A stretch of 16,748 bases of DNA from CBFCZU01 sp965602635. Lineage in GTDB: Bacteria; Planctomycetota; Phycisphaerae; SM23-33. Positions 1 to 8,011 of this stretch are shown here, one piece after another (position 1 is the stretch's first letter; the number at the start of each line of letters is the position of its first letter). The translations under genes and the position numbers were made by a program. Location of the stretch: positions 1-16,748 of the forward strand of contig CBFCZU010000078.1 of the NCBI GenBank assembly GCA_965602635.1, in the 5' to 3' direction. The notes beneath the pieces are model-generated. The model saw only the letters and a program-made list of their open reading frames with translations. It was not told the origin of the DNA and did no database searches.

Positions 1-691
1 TGAACAGCACGAGCAGGGAGGAAAGCACGAAAACCAGGCGGCGGACGGTCAGGCGGCCTTGGGCGACCAGGTATCCGCCCAGCACAGCGCCAATGCCGAT
101 GGAGGCCGCTGCGGCATACGTCTCTCCCACCTTCTCTGTGAACATGTACCTGCTCCCGGTTCCGCTGACGCTAGCCAGCCCGCTGAAGTAGGCGACGATC
201 ACGAAGCCGGCGGTCACCAGCCCCAGGATGCCAACGGCCCGAAGGAATCGCTGGATACGATGAGCCGACAGGGGGAATAGCAGCCCCATGCTCAGGGGCA
301 GCATCCACCGGACGAACGCGAACGCCCATTTGTAGTACTCGCGGTGGATCAGCAGGGAGTAGGCTGACCTTTCGAGCAAATGGTGGGTGAGCCAGAACAG
401 CGCCAGGAGGAACATGGCGGCCCACGCGAAGGATACCGTTCGGGGCAGCTCCAAGCCCTGCTCCCGCGGGCGGGCCCGTAGCCACAGACACATCGCCAGG
501 GTCCCCGTAGTGACCTGGAAGAGCCCGGTGACGAGCGTCGGAATCAACACGCCGGCCAAGTCACCCAACAGGAAAAAAAGCCACGTGCCGTTGAAGTACA
601 GAGCTGCTATGCCCTCCTCGCGGTATCGCCACAGGTAGAGCACGCCCCCAAGCGTGACCACCAGCACCCCCAATACCTGGATAGCTACCAT
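1..691 (-). CDS. Polytopic membrane protein, probable O-antigen polymerase/ligase-like (Wzy/WaaL type), 3' end cut by window edge
   Basis: Reading leftward from an ATG at 691, the frame stays open for 230 codons to the window edge, so the C-terminus is missing; Wzy and WaaL proteins usually have about 400 residues or more. The translation is strongly hydrophobic, with likely membrane segments near residues 2-20, 33-65, 87-104, 122-145, 152-171, 190-211 and 217-230, separated by short Arg-rich loops. No catalytic motif can be assigned in the visible part. The many-helix architecture and the polysaccharide-gene context suggest a polymerase or ligase acting on lipid-linked glycan at the inner membrane, but a flippase or exosortase-like protein is not excluded. 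An ATG at 695 is in another frame that does not give a membrane protein. The ribosome-binding site is weak (GGGTGA just upstream). It is transcribed divergently from the oxidoreductase run. Sure of coding, moderate on function. Confidence 0.7.
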   Translation of the reverse strand, partial: MVAIQVLGVLVVTLGGVLYLWRYREEGIAALYFNGTWLFFLLGDLAGVLIPTLVTGLFQVTTGTLAMCLWLRARPREQGLELPRTVSFAWAAMFLLALFWLTHHLLERSAYSLLIHREYYKWAFAFVRWMLPLSMGLLFPLSAHRIQRFLRAVGILGLVTAGFVIVAYFSGLASVSGTGSRYMFTEKVGETYAAAASIGIGAVLGGYLVAQGRLTVRRLVFVLSSLLVLF

Positions 692-1504
692 GCATTCACC
701 CGTCTTGTCACAAGGCCAGCGCTACACCCGGGGGCGCTCGCCGCCCCGCATTGGGTAATATAGTAAGCGTCGGAAGAAACCCCGCCAATCTTTAGCTGAC
801 GGCGTCCCGTCGTGCCACGGGCCTTGGGAGGAATTGCCCATGAGGTCTGGGCCTTTGGCCGATAGGGAGGATGTGGGACAGCCGTCTGAACTGCCGGCGG
901 AAGTACACGGCGACGGGCGAAGAAGAGCTCAGCGCTTCAGCAGATGCGGCAGACGCGGAGCAAGGCTTGTCCTGCCAGAGCCGGCCATATATATTCCAGA
1001 TTGACTGATAGAGCGAGTGCATCCGAGGCCGCCTGGCGCCCGGCAGCGGAGGCAATTGGTGCTCAAGGAGTGAATGAACTGGGACCGGGCTTGGGTGCAA
1101 CCAGAAAGCCGCAAGTGATCTACTTCGGGCGCGTGATCGAGCACTACAGGACCGGCGTCTACGAAACCATCCACGCGATGCCCGCCATTCTCCGAGAGGT
1201 TCCCGACGCCAAGCTGGTTCTTATCGGCGACGGCCCCAATCGCGAGCCCTTAAAGGCGCTGGCGGCCCGACTGGGGCGGGCAGACGCCGTTCGCTACGCT
1301 CTAGCCCATTAGAGTCGATCCTGACGACCATGCAGAAGACGATATTCCGGAAGATTCTCAGCGGCGAGCCGGGCGATTCGATAGAATCCGTGCAGCGAAG
1401 CTGCGAGCTGATGCTGGACATCGAGGAGATGCTTCAGCACCCGTAAGAGCTCGCGCGTGCTCGGCGGGACACGCCGCACGCGCGTTAGATACGACAGGAA
1501 TCCC
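692..1504. other. Gene-poor divergent intergenic region with gene debris
   Basis: No intact gene is seen in these 813 bases. Just upstream of the minus-strand membrane gene there is a TATATT (minus, 757-762) that could be a -10 element, with no good -35, and a small GC hairpin (stem GGGGCG/CGCCCC, 731-736 and 742-747) that would lie in its leader. A 54-codon plus-strand frame starts at ATG 840 behind a strong GGGAGGA but resembles nothing known. The segment 1108-1312 is a glycosyltransferase remnant, listed separately. A further 38-codon plus-strand frame at 1330-1446 is unassigned. No convincing promoter for the gene at 1505 is visible. Confidence 0.6.
1108..1312 (+). pseudogene. Remnant of a GT4-family glycosyltransferase (sugar-nucleotide-binding domain fragment)
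   Basis: About 68 codons read as the start of the C-terminal Rossmann-like domain of a GT4 (Glycos_transf_1) glycosyltransferase. The pattern is a beta strand ending in YFGRVIEHYRTG, then a helix with ETIHAMPAILREVPDAKL, then VLIGDGP followed by LKALAARLG. These match the family landmarks 'GR...KG', 'PDAKLxIxGDGP' and 'LAxxLG' in order and spacing. The frame then ends at a TAG (1310-1312), with no acceptor-binding N-terminal domain before it and no E-x7-E region after it. The same frame is open back to about 944 but that part looks unrelated. The fragment cannot be an active enzyme and is best read as a decayed or recombination-truncated gene. Confidence 0.7.
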
Positions 1505-3637
1505 ATGAAGCAGGTCTTACAGAATCTCAGAACCGGTGAAACGCTGGTCGAGGAAGTCCCTTCTCCGCACGTCGGTCCCGGCAGCGTGCTGATCCGCACA
1601 CGGTCGAGCCTGATCTCCGCCGGCAGCGAACGGATGATTGTGGAGTTCGGCAAGGCCTCGCTGATCGCAAAGGCACGCAGCCAGCCGGACAAGGTCAAGA
1701 AGGTCATCGACAAGATCAAGACCGACGGGTTGATGCCAACGCTAGAGGCGGTCTTCAGCAAGCTGGACGAGCCGATGCCGTTGGGGTACTGCAACGCCGG
1801 CGCGGTGCTGGAGGTCGGCCACGGCGTGAGCGATCTGGCCCCGGGCGACCGAGTGATGAGCAACGGCCCCCATGCGGAGGTCGTCTGCGTGCCCCGGAAC
1901 CTGTGCGCGAAGATCCCCGACGGCGTCAGCGACGAGCAGGCGGCCTTCACCGTCCTGGCCAGCGTCGCCTTGCAGGGCATCCGCCTGCTGACGCCCGCGC
2001 TGGGTGAGAGGTTCGTGGTGTTCGGCCTGGGGCTGGCAGGGCTGCTGGCGGTACAGTTGCTGCGGGCCCAAGGCTGCGAGGTGTTGGGGGTGGACATCAA
2101 CGCTGATCGGCTCGAACTGGCCGAGGGGCTCGGCGTCCGCACCGTCAACTCCCGCACCGCAAGTCCCGTCACCGTCGCCGAGGCCTGGACCGAGGGCATG
2201 GGGGCCGACGGCGTCCTCGTCACGGCGGCCGCCAAGACCGACGAGATCATGCACCAATCGGCCGAAATGTGCCGCAAGCGCGGGCGAATCGTCCTGGTCG
2301 GGGTGGTTGGGCTGCACCTGCGCCGGAGCGACTTCTACAAGAAGGAGATCACCTTCCAGGTCTCTTGCTCCTACGGCCCGGGGCGGTACGACGAAGGCTA
2401 CGAACAGGGCGGGCAGGACTACCCTCATGGTTTTGTCCGCTGGACGGAGAACCGTAACTTCCAGGCGGTGCTGAGCGCGCTGGCCAACGGGACGCTGAAG
2501 GTGGACCCGCTGATCGGCCGGCGATACCCGCTGACGCGAGCCTCCGAGGCGTACGAGACGGTAGGCAGCGATCCCAGCGTGCTGGGCGTGCTGCTGGAGT
2601 ATCCCGCCGAGTCGGAGTTGGCTGTGGCGCCGGCGGTTGAGGTGGCGCCGCGAAAGGCGGCGGGCGCGGGAGAGGCCGTCGTCGGGGTCATCGGGGCGGG
2701 CAAGTATTCCGCGATGATGCTCATGCCCTGTCTGAGCAAGGCCCGCGCGCAGATCGCCTACGTGGCCGATCTGAACGGTGCCGCGGCCAAGCACCTGGCC
2801 AAGAAGTACCGTGCCGAGCAGGCCGTCAGCGACTACAAGCTCGTGCTGGAGGACCCGCGGGTCGATGCCGTGCTGATCGCCACGCGTCACAGCCAGCATG
2901 CCCGGCTGATCTGCGAGGCGCTGGCGGCGGGCAAGCATGTCTTCACCGAGAAACCCCTGGCCATGAGTGAGCAGGAGCTGGAGGAGGTTCGCCAAGCCCT
3001 GGCCGCGGCGGGCGACCGGCTGCTCATGGTCGGCTTCAACCGGCGCTTCAGCCGGCACGTGGTGAAGATGAAGGAGCTGCTGGCCGGGCGCGGCGAGCCG
3101 ATGTGCATGAACATGACGATCAACGCCGGCTACATTCCACCCGAACACTGGGTGCACGACCCCGCCCAGGGGGGCGGGCGCATCATCGGTGAGGGCTGCC
3201 ACTTCATCGACCTGATGGTCCACCTGACCGGCAGCCTGGTCCGGACGGTCTCGGCGACCATGGCCGGGGAGGGCGTGGCCGTCCGGCAGGACAAGATGGC
3301 CGTCTGTCTGGGCTTTGAGGACGGCTCGGTGGGGACGGTCAATTACTTCGCCAACGGCATCAAGAGCTACCCGAAGGAGATGCTGGAGGTTTTCAGTGAT
3401 CGGCGGGTGCTCCGGCTGGAGAATTTCCGCCGGCTGGTGGGCCACGGCTTCAAGGCCTTCAAGACGTACAAGAGTCGGCGTCAGGACAAGGGCCACGCCG
3501 CGGAGTTCTCGGCCTTTGTGGATCGCGTCGCCTCGGGGGGCGAGTCGCTGATTGCGTTCCACGAGCTGGACAACGTCACTCGGGCGAGCTTCGCAGCGGT
3601 CGCCTCGGCCAGGGAAAGCAGGACCATCGAGCTGTGA
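1505..3637 (+). CDS. Bi-domain oxidoreductase: MDR/zinc-dehydrogenase-like domain fused to Gfo/Idh/MocA domain
   Basis: The 710-residue product has two NAD(P)-dependent modules. Residues 1-370 look like a medium-chain dehydrogenase: a GroES-like part with GYCNAGAVLEVG near 94-105, then a Rossmann site GLGLAG at 174-179 and an acidic strand end (VDIN, 196-199). After an Ala/Pro/Val-rich linker (about 371-390), residues 391-710 form a Gfo/Idh/MocA oxidoreductase with the nucleotide loop GAGKYS at 397-402, the EKP signature at 482-484, and the catalytic-type GEGCHFID at 562-569. The usual Cys/His zinc ligands of alcohol dehydrogenases are not recognisable in the first module, so it may be zinc-independent. 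Start at ATG 1505 is preferred because AGGAA (1496-1500) precedes it; an in-frame upstream codon at 1457 lacks such a site. It probably oxidises or reduces a nucleotide sugar or glycan unit. The heparinase-like gene follows 37 bp later. Confidence 0.9.
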   Translation: MKQVLQNLRTGETLVEEVPSPHVGPGSVLIRTRSSLISAGSERMIVEFGKASLIAKARSQPDKVKKVIDKIKTDGLMPTLEAVFSKLDEPMPLGYCNAGAVLEVGHGVSDLAPGDRVMSNGPHAEVVCVPRNLCAKIPDGVSDEQAAFTVLASVALQGIRLLTPALGERFVVFGLGLAGLLAVQLLRAQGCEVLGVDINADRLELAEGLGVRTVNSRTASPVTVAEAWTEGMGADGVLVTAAAKTDEIMHQSAEMCRKRGRIVLVGVVGLHLRRSDFYKKEITFQVSCSYGPGRYDEGYEQGGQDYPHGFVRWTENRNFQAVLSALANGTLKVDPLIGRRYPLTRASEAYETVGSDPSVLGVLLEYPAESELAVAPAVEVAPRKAAGAGEAVVGVIGAGKYSAMMLMPCLSKARAQIAYVADLNGAAAKHLAKKYRAEQAVSDYKLVLEDPRVDAVLIATRHSQHARLICEALAAGKHVFTEKPLAMSEQELEEVRQALAAAGDRLLMVGFNRRFSRHVVKMKELLAGRGEPMCMNMTINAGYIPPEHWVHDPAQGGGRIIGEGCHFIDLMVHLTGSLVRTVSATMAGEGVAVRQDKMAVCLGFEDGSVGTVNYFANGIKSYPKEMLEVFSDRRVLRLENFRRLVGHGFKAFKTYKSRRQDKGHAAEFSAFVDRVASGGESLIAFHELDNVTRASFAAVASARESRTIEL

Positions 3638-3674
3638 AGGCGTGCTCAGCGCCCCGGCGGCGGTCGAGCGAATC

Positions 3675-5864
3675 ATGCACCGAATCAGATCTTACAGGGC
3701 GTATCTCCAGCAGTACGGGCTGCGGCGATGCCTGTTCCGCTTCCGCCACAACCTGAGGCGAAGGCTCGGGCTGCTCAAGCGCCAGTTCCCCGTCTGGGAC
3801 TGGTCCGACCGGCCGCTGGGGCACTGGCTGGGCGCGTCGGTCCCGCAGCAGCCGGAGGCGTACCGGGCGTTCCGTGAGCAATCGGCCAGCCGGTTTTTCT
3901 TTCCCCTCGGCCGGCCGCCGCGGCCGGACCCGGAGTGGACGGCGGGCGCAGCCCGCGAGGCGCAGGACCTGCTGGCGGGAAGGATGCGATACTTCTCCCG
4001 GCTTGCCGGTGAGGTCGGGTACCCGGAGCCGAGCTGGTTTGTCAACCCCTTCACCGGGCATCACACCTCCGCCCAGAGACACTGGGCCGAACAGGGCGTG
4101 TACGACCCGGCCACCGGCGACATCAAGTTCTACTGGGAGCCTTCGCGGTTCTGCTGGGCCTATGCCCTGGTCCGAGCCTACGCCCCCGAGAGGGACAACC
4201 GCTACGCCGAGGCGTTCTGGCGGATCCTCGAATCCTGGATGGGCGCCAACCCGCCGAACATGGGGCCCAACTGGAACAGCGGGCAGGAGGTCGCCATCCG
4301 CACGCTGGCGTGCGTCTTCGCCCTCCAGGCCTTTTGGCACAGTCCGGCCACCACGGACCAGCGGATCGCCAAGGCGGTGACGATGCTGGCCGCTTCCGCC
4401 GAACGCATCGCCGGCAAAATCGACTTCGCCCGGGCGCAAATGGGCAACCACGCCACCAGCGAGGCCGCCGGGATCTATACTGTCGGCGTGCTCTTCCCTG
4501 AACTGGCGGGGGCCGGCCAATGGCGCGAGTTGGGGCGGTGGGTGCTGGAGGACGAGGTCCGCCGCTTCAACTGGGAGGACGGCTCCTACACCCAGCACTC
4601 GATGAACTACCAGCGTCTGATGCTGCACGCCTACCTGTGGTGCCTGAGGCTGGGCGAACTCAACGGCGAGCAATTCAGTGACCTGCTCGTCGAGCGCCTC
4701 AACAGCTCCTGGGAGTTCCTCTATCAGCTCCAGGACGCCGCCACCGGCCGGACCCCAAACTACGGACCTAACGACGGCGCCCTGATGCTGCCCCTGAGCG
4801 GCTGCGACTACCTGGATTACCGGCCGATCATCAACTCCATGCACTACCTGCTCCAGCGCCGGCGGCTGTACGGCAACGGGCCCTGGCAGGAGGACCTGCT
4901 GTGGCTGTTCGGGGGCGAGGCGCTGGAGGCGCCCGTGGAGAGCTTCGAGCGGCCCAGCCGTGACTTCCCTGTGGGTGGCTATTACACGCTTCGCGGCCGG
5001 CAGTCCTGGGGAATGACCCGCTGCCATTCCTACCGCAGCCGGCCCAACCAGTCCGATGCCCTTCATCTGGATCTGTGGTGGCAGGGGGTCAACGTCCTCC
5101 GCGACTCGGGCACGTTCTCGTATTTCGACCCGCTCGGACACTGGAACCAGTACTTCCGATCAACGTCGGCCCACAACACCGTGGTGCTCGGCAGGGAGAG
5201 CCAGATGGTCCAAGGGCCCCACCTGAGGTGGCACAGCGTCCTGCGGGCCCGTACCATCCGGCACCTGTGCCGGGGCACGCTGGAGCTGTGGCAGGGAGAG
5301 CACTACGGCTACCGCCGCCTGCGGTGCCGGGCCACGCACCGCCGGACCGTCTGCCGGCTGGACGATGCCTACTGGCTGGTGGTGGACGACGTCCTGGGCA
5401 GGGGCACGCCCCGGACGGAGTTGTTCTGGCACCTTCCGGACCTGCCGTACACCCGGGAGGGCGACGCGGTCTGCCTCGAGACGGACGCCGGCCCGGCGAG
5501 CCTGTTCGTGTGGGCCTCCGCCGCCGGGGAGGACCCGCTGGTTGGAAAGGGCTTGGAAGACCCCACGCGGCTGGGATGGCAGTCGCTGTACTACGGCGAG
5601 CGGACGCCGACGCCGGCAGTGTGCCTGGCGTGTGAAGCGCCGCTGCCGGTGCGGTTTGCCACGCTGCTGGGCCTGGGCCGCCGGCCCGGCATCACCGAGA
5701 GCGATCTTTCTTCCGCGATGGCCTGGAGCGACGAGGCCGGCGGCGGGCGAGTCGAGCTGTCCGCACCCGACCTCAAGAACGATCGGGTCGTTCGGTCGAT
5801 CCGGCTGGGTGCAGATATGGAGTGGAAGCCTGCTGACGGAGCGGCCGCCCTTACGGTATGTTAG
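3675..5864 (+). CDS. Heparinase II/III family protein (alginate-lyase-like polysaccharide lyase)
   Basis: The 729-residue protein has the two-part architecture of heparinase II/III-like lyases: a helical toroid (about residues 90-400) followed by a beta-sandwich domain (about 430-720). Family landmarks are WNSGQEVAIRTL at 200-211, GNHATSEAAG at 257-266, GSYTQHSMNYQR at 303-314, NYGPNDGA at 362-369, DALHLDLWWQG at 461-471 and STSAHNTVVL at 496-505. The Asn/His in GNHA and the Tyr/His in SYTQHS are the likely active-site residues by family analogy. Such enzymes cleave uronic-acid-containing polysaccharides by beta-elimination. The N-terminus is Arg-rich with no hydrophobic core, so no signal peptide is seen. 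ATG 3675 is chosen; a GTG at 3642 is in frame but its nearest AAGG is too close. The substrate cannot be read from sequence; location within a biosynthetic run suggests editing or trimming of the cluster's own polymer. Confidence 0.88.
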   Translation: MHRIRSYRAYLQQYGLRRCLFRFRHNLRRRLGLLKRQFPVWDWSDRPLGHWLGASVPQQPEAYRAFREQSASRFFFPLGRPPRPDPEWTAGAAREAQDLLAGRMRYFSRLAGEVGYPEPSWFVNPFTGHHTSAQRHWAEQGVYDPATGDIKFYWEPSRFCWAYALVRAYAPERDNRYAEAFWRILESWMGANPPNMGPNWNSGQEVAIRTLACVFALQAFWHSPATTDQRIAKAVTMLAASAERIAGKIDFARAQMGNHATSEAAGIYTVGVLFPELAGAGQWRELGRWVLEDEVRRFNWEDGSYTQHSMNYQRLMLHAYLWCLRLGELNGEQFSDLLVERLNSSWEFLYQLQDAATGRTPNYGPNDGALMLPLSGCDYLDYRPIINSMHYLLQRRRLYGNGPWQEDLLWLFGGEALEAPVESFERPSRDFPVGGYYTLRGRQSWGMTRCHSYRSRPNQSDALHLDLWWQGVNVLRDSGTFSYFDPLGHWNQYFRSTSAHNTVVLGRESQMVQGPHLRWHSVLRARTIRHLCRGTLELWQGEHYGYRRLRCRATHRRTVCRLDDAYWLVVDDVLGRGTPRTELFWHLPDLPYTREGDAVCLETDAGPASLFVWASAAGEDPLVGKGLEDPTRLGWQSLYYGERTPTPAVCLACEAPLPVRFATLLGLGRRPGITESDLSSAMAWSDEAGGGRVELSAPDLKNDRVVRSIRLGADMEWKPADGAAALTVC

Positions 5865-5930
5865 GACCCAAAGCAAGGCTGACCGGGATGAGCTTCAGAT
5901 GCTCGGCCGGCCGGCACGAAGAGCTGCGAG

Positions 5931-6611
5931 ATGACTGATTCCCCAACGTCCGTGCAATCGTCGTCGTTTCGCGTGGTTCCCGCCCAGCGGCAGCATGTGG
6001 AGGAGATGGTCGCCTGTCATCTGGCGATCTTCCCAGGCCATTTCACCAGTGAGCTGGGCGCCGGTTACCTGCGGCGGTCTCACCGGTACTACCTCGACCG
6101 GCCCGGCGGGATCTGCCTGGTGTGCATCAACGACCAGACCGGGCGGGTTGTCGCCTTCGTCAAGGGCGGCCGGCCCGAGCTGCGCAGCGAGTTCACGCGA
6201 TGGGATATGTGGCGTTTCGTCGGCCGAATCACGTGGCGGTTCGTCGCCAGCCGGGAGGTCCGCCGCCGGCTGACCTATCACCTGGCCGAGGGGGTGCGCA
6301 AGCTGTTGCGCAAGCTTCACGTCATGCCGGCGAAAACGCGGCATCCGGCCCCGCCCGAGGATCCGCCGGGCACCTGGTCGATGTTGATCTCGGTCGGCGT
6401 TCATCCGGACTGCCGCGGGCGCGGTATGGGCCGGGCGCTCATGGAGGCCTTTCGCGCCGAAAGCGCCCGCCGCGGATACAAGACCATGCGCCTGGGGGTC
6501 CGCAACGACAACGAGGCGGCGATCGGGCTGTACAGGAAGTGCGGCTGGAAGGCGGTGCTGACCACCCCGGACGGATCCTTTTTCAAGCGATCAGTCGAGG
6601 ATCCGGCGTGA
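5931..6611 (+). CDS. GNAT-family N-acyltransferase
   Basis: The 226-residue protein carries the acetyl-CoA-binding motif A of the GNAT fold, VHPDCRGRGMGRALM near 157-171, whose RGRGMG (162-167) fits the Q/R-x-x-G-x-G/A pyrophosphate-binding loop. Motif B follows (NDNEAAIGLYRKCGW, 192-206). Between the N-terminal strands and motif A lies a basic insert of about 50 residues (roughly 90-145, Arg/Trp-rich), longer than in minimal GNAT proteins; it could contact a membrane or acceptor. Start ATG 5931 follows GAAGAG about 6-12 bases upstream. The gene lies between the lyase and the glycosyltransferase, in the same direction. By context a plausible job is N-acetylation of an amino sugar, perhaps the product of the dehydratase and aminotransferases on the opposite strand, but GNAT enzymes have many acceptors and this is inference. 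Confidence 0.88.
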   Translation: MTDSPTSVQSSSFRVVPAQRQHVEEMVACHLAIFPGHFTSELGAGYLRRSHRYYLDRPGGICLVCINDQTGRVVAFVKGGRPELRSEFTRWDMWRFVGRITWRFVASREVRRRLTYHLAEGVRKLLRKLHVMPAKTRHPAPPEDPPGTWSMLISVGVHPDCRGRGMGRALMEAFRAESARRGYKTMRLGVRNDNEAAIGLYRKCGWKAVLTTPDGSFFKRSVEDPA

Positions 6612-6744
6612 AGCCGTCGGCCAGAGCGGGTGCGTCCCGGACGGCGGGCGACGCCGGGCTCCGGCCGGGCCCGTCCGACGGCATTCTCTTCAGGGCCTGG
6701 CAGAGATTGCCGATTGTCCATTACAGAGCCGACAGCGAGATGCC

Positions 6745-7986
6745 ATGAGACTACTTATCGTCACGCAGTATTTTCCTCCTGAGGCCGGCGCACCGCAGGC
6801 GCGGCTGTACGAGCTGTCCACCCGTCTGCGCGAGAAGGGACACATCATCACCGTCCTGACGGCCATGCCCAACCACCCCACCGGAAGGGTGTTCGACGGC
6901 TACCGAGGCAAGCTCAGGCTGACCGAGGAGATCGACGGGATCCGGGTCATTCGCACCTGGATCTACCCGTCCAAGTCGCGCAAGAACATCCCCCGCCTGC
7001 TGAGCTACATGACCTTCGTGTCCTCCAGTGTAGTTCTTGGCGCCTGGGGTCTGGGCAAGCAGGACGTCGTGCTGATCGAGAGTCCCCCGCTGTTTCTGGT
7101 GCCTGCCGGGCTGCTCATCGGCAGACTCACCGGCGGGCGGATCATCATGAACTGCTCGGACATCTGGCCCGACATCCTGCTCCGCCGCGGGCACGTCACG
7201 GGGGGGCTGGCCGTCGAAATGATGCTCTGGCTGGAAAAGTTCGGCTACAACCACTCGAACCTCGTGGCCCTTACCAACCCCGGAGCCATGGACCAGATCC
7301 GCGAGCGATTTCCGCGCATCAAGACCACTGTCATCAGCAATGGCGTGGACACGAAGCTGTTCCATCCCGGGCTGCGCAGCAAGCAGGTTCGGGCCGAGCT
7401 GGGCGCCGGGCCGGGCGACCTGTTGGCCGTTTACTGCGGCCTGCACGGCCTGGCACAAGGGCTGGAGGTGATCGTCAACGCGGCTGCCCGGCTGAAGGAC
7501 CGGCCCGACATCAAGATCGTCATGATGGGCGACGGGCCGACCAAGGACGACCTGATGACCTTGGCCGGTCAGAAGGACGTCACCAACATCCGCTTCATGG
7601 ACCGTCGGCCCAAGAAGGAGATGCCGCCGATCCTGGCCTCGGCGGACCTGAGCTTGGTGCCGCTGGACGCCCGCCTGCCGGGCACGATGCCCTCCAAGAC
7701 ATACGAGGCGCTGGCTTCGAAGACGCCGCCAATCGTGGCCAAGGGCTGTGAGGCTGATTTCCTGGTCACCAAGTACGACGCCGGCAGGGCCTACGAACCA
7801 CGAGACGACGCCGAGTTCGCTCAGGTCCTCCGCGATCTGGCCGACAACCGCGATGAGCTCCAGCGCCTGCGAGAGAACGGCCACAAGCTGGCCAAGCGCT
7901 TCGACCGCGACGTCATCGCCGAGCGGACCAACCAGATTCTAATTGCCCTGGCAGAGGGAAGGGAGCTGCCGGAAGTCACCTGGTAA
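6745..7986 (+). CDS. GT4-family glycosyltransferase, WbuB-like
   Basis: The 413-residue protein is a complete GT-B-fold glycosyltransferase. The N-terminal domain begins MRLLIVTQYFPPEAGAPQ, the usual opening of WbuB-like family 4 enzymes, and includes NCSDIWPD at 136-143. The sugar-nucleotide domain has SNGVDTKLF at 198-206, MGDGP at 261-265 and the region around PSKTYEALASKTPP at 316-329, which corresponds to the nucleotide-sugar-binding E-x7-E region of the family, although the second Glu is not clear here. It would transfer a sugar from a nucleotide donor to a lipid-linked acceptor on the cytoplasmic face. WbuB is an N-acetyl-fucosamine transferase in E. coli O-antigen loci, but donor specificity cannot be read from sequence. 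It is the last gene of the plus-strand run, 133 bp after the GNAT gene, and ends 25 bp from the convergent ATP-grasp gene. Confidence 0.92.
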   Translation: MRLLIVTQYFPPEAGAPQARLYELSTRLREKGHIITVLTAMPNHPTGRVFDGYRGKLRLTEEIDGIRVIRTWIYPSKSRKNIPRLLSYMTFVSSSVVLGAWGLGKQDVVLIESPPLFLVPAGLLIGRLTGGRIIMNCSDIWPDILLRRGHVTGGLAVEMMLWLEKFGYNHSNLVALTNPGAMDQIRERFPRIKTTVISNGVDTKLFHPGLRSKQVRAELGAGPGDLLAVYCGLHGLAQGLEVIVNAAARLKDRPDIKIVMMGDGPTKDDLMTLAGQKDVTNIRFMDRRPKKEMPPILASADLSLVPLDARLPGTMPSKTYEALASKTPPIVAKGCEADFLVTKYDAGRAYEPRDDAEFAQVLRDLADNRDELQRLRENGHKLAKRFDRDVIAERTNQILIALAEGRELPEVTW

Positions 7987-8011
7987 GGACGCCGTCCAGC
8001 GAATGGGGCCT

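Noticed and set aside
1330..1446. 38-codon plus-strand frame beginning MQKTIFRKILSGE, reminiscent of HIT-family N-termini
   Set aside because: The likeness stops after 13 residues, there is no HIT triad and the frame is very short; most likely chance or unidentifiable debris.
1742..3676. 644-codon open frame on the minus strand opposite the bi-domain oxidoreductase
   Set aside because: It is an antisense shadow caused by GC-rich codons; its translation is His/Arg/Gln-rich with no domain, while the plus strand encodes two clear domains.
3576..5141. 521-codon minus-strand frame opposite the heparinase-like gene
   Set aside because: Antisense shadow of a well-supported gene; Pro/Gly/Val/Arg-rich text without family motifs.
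7987..7997. Small GGAC-GCC-GTCC hairpin in the convergent gap as a bidirectional terminator
   Set aside because: A 4-bp stem without T tracts is too weak to support a terminator call.
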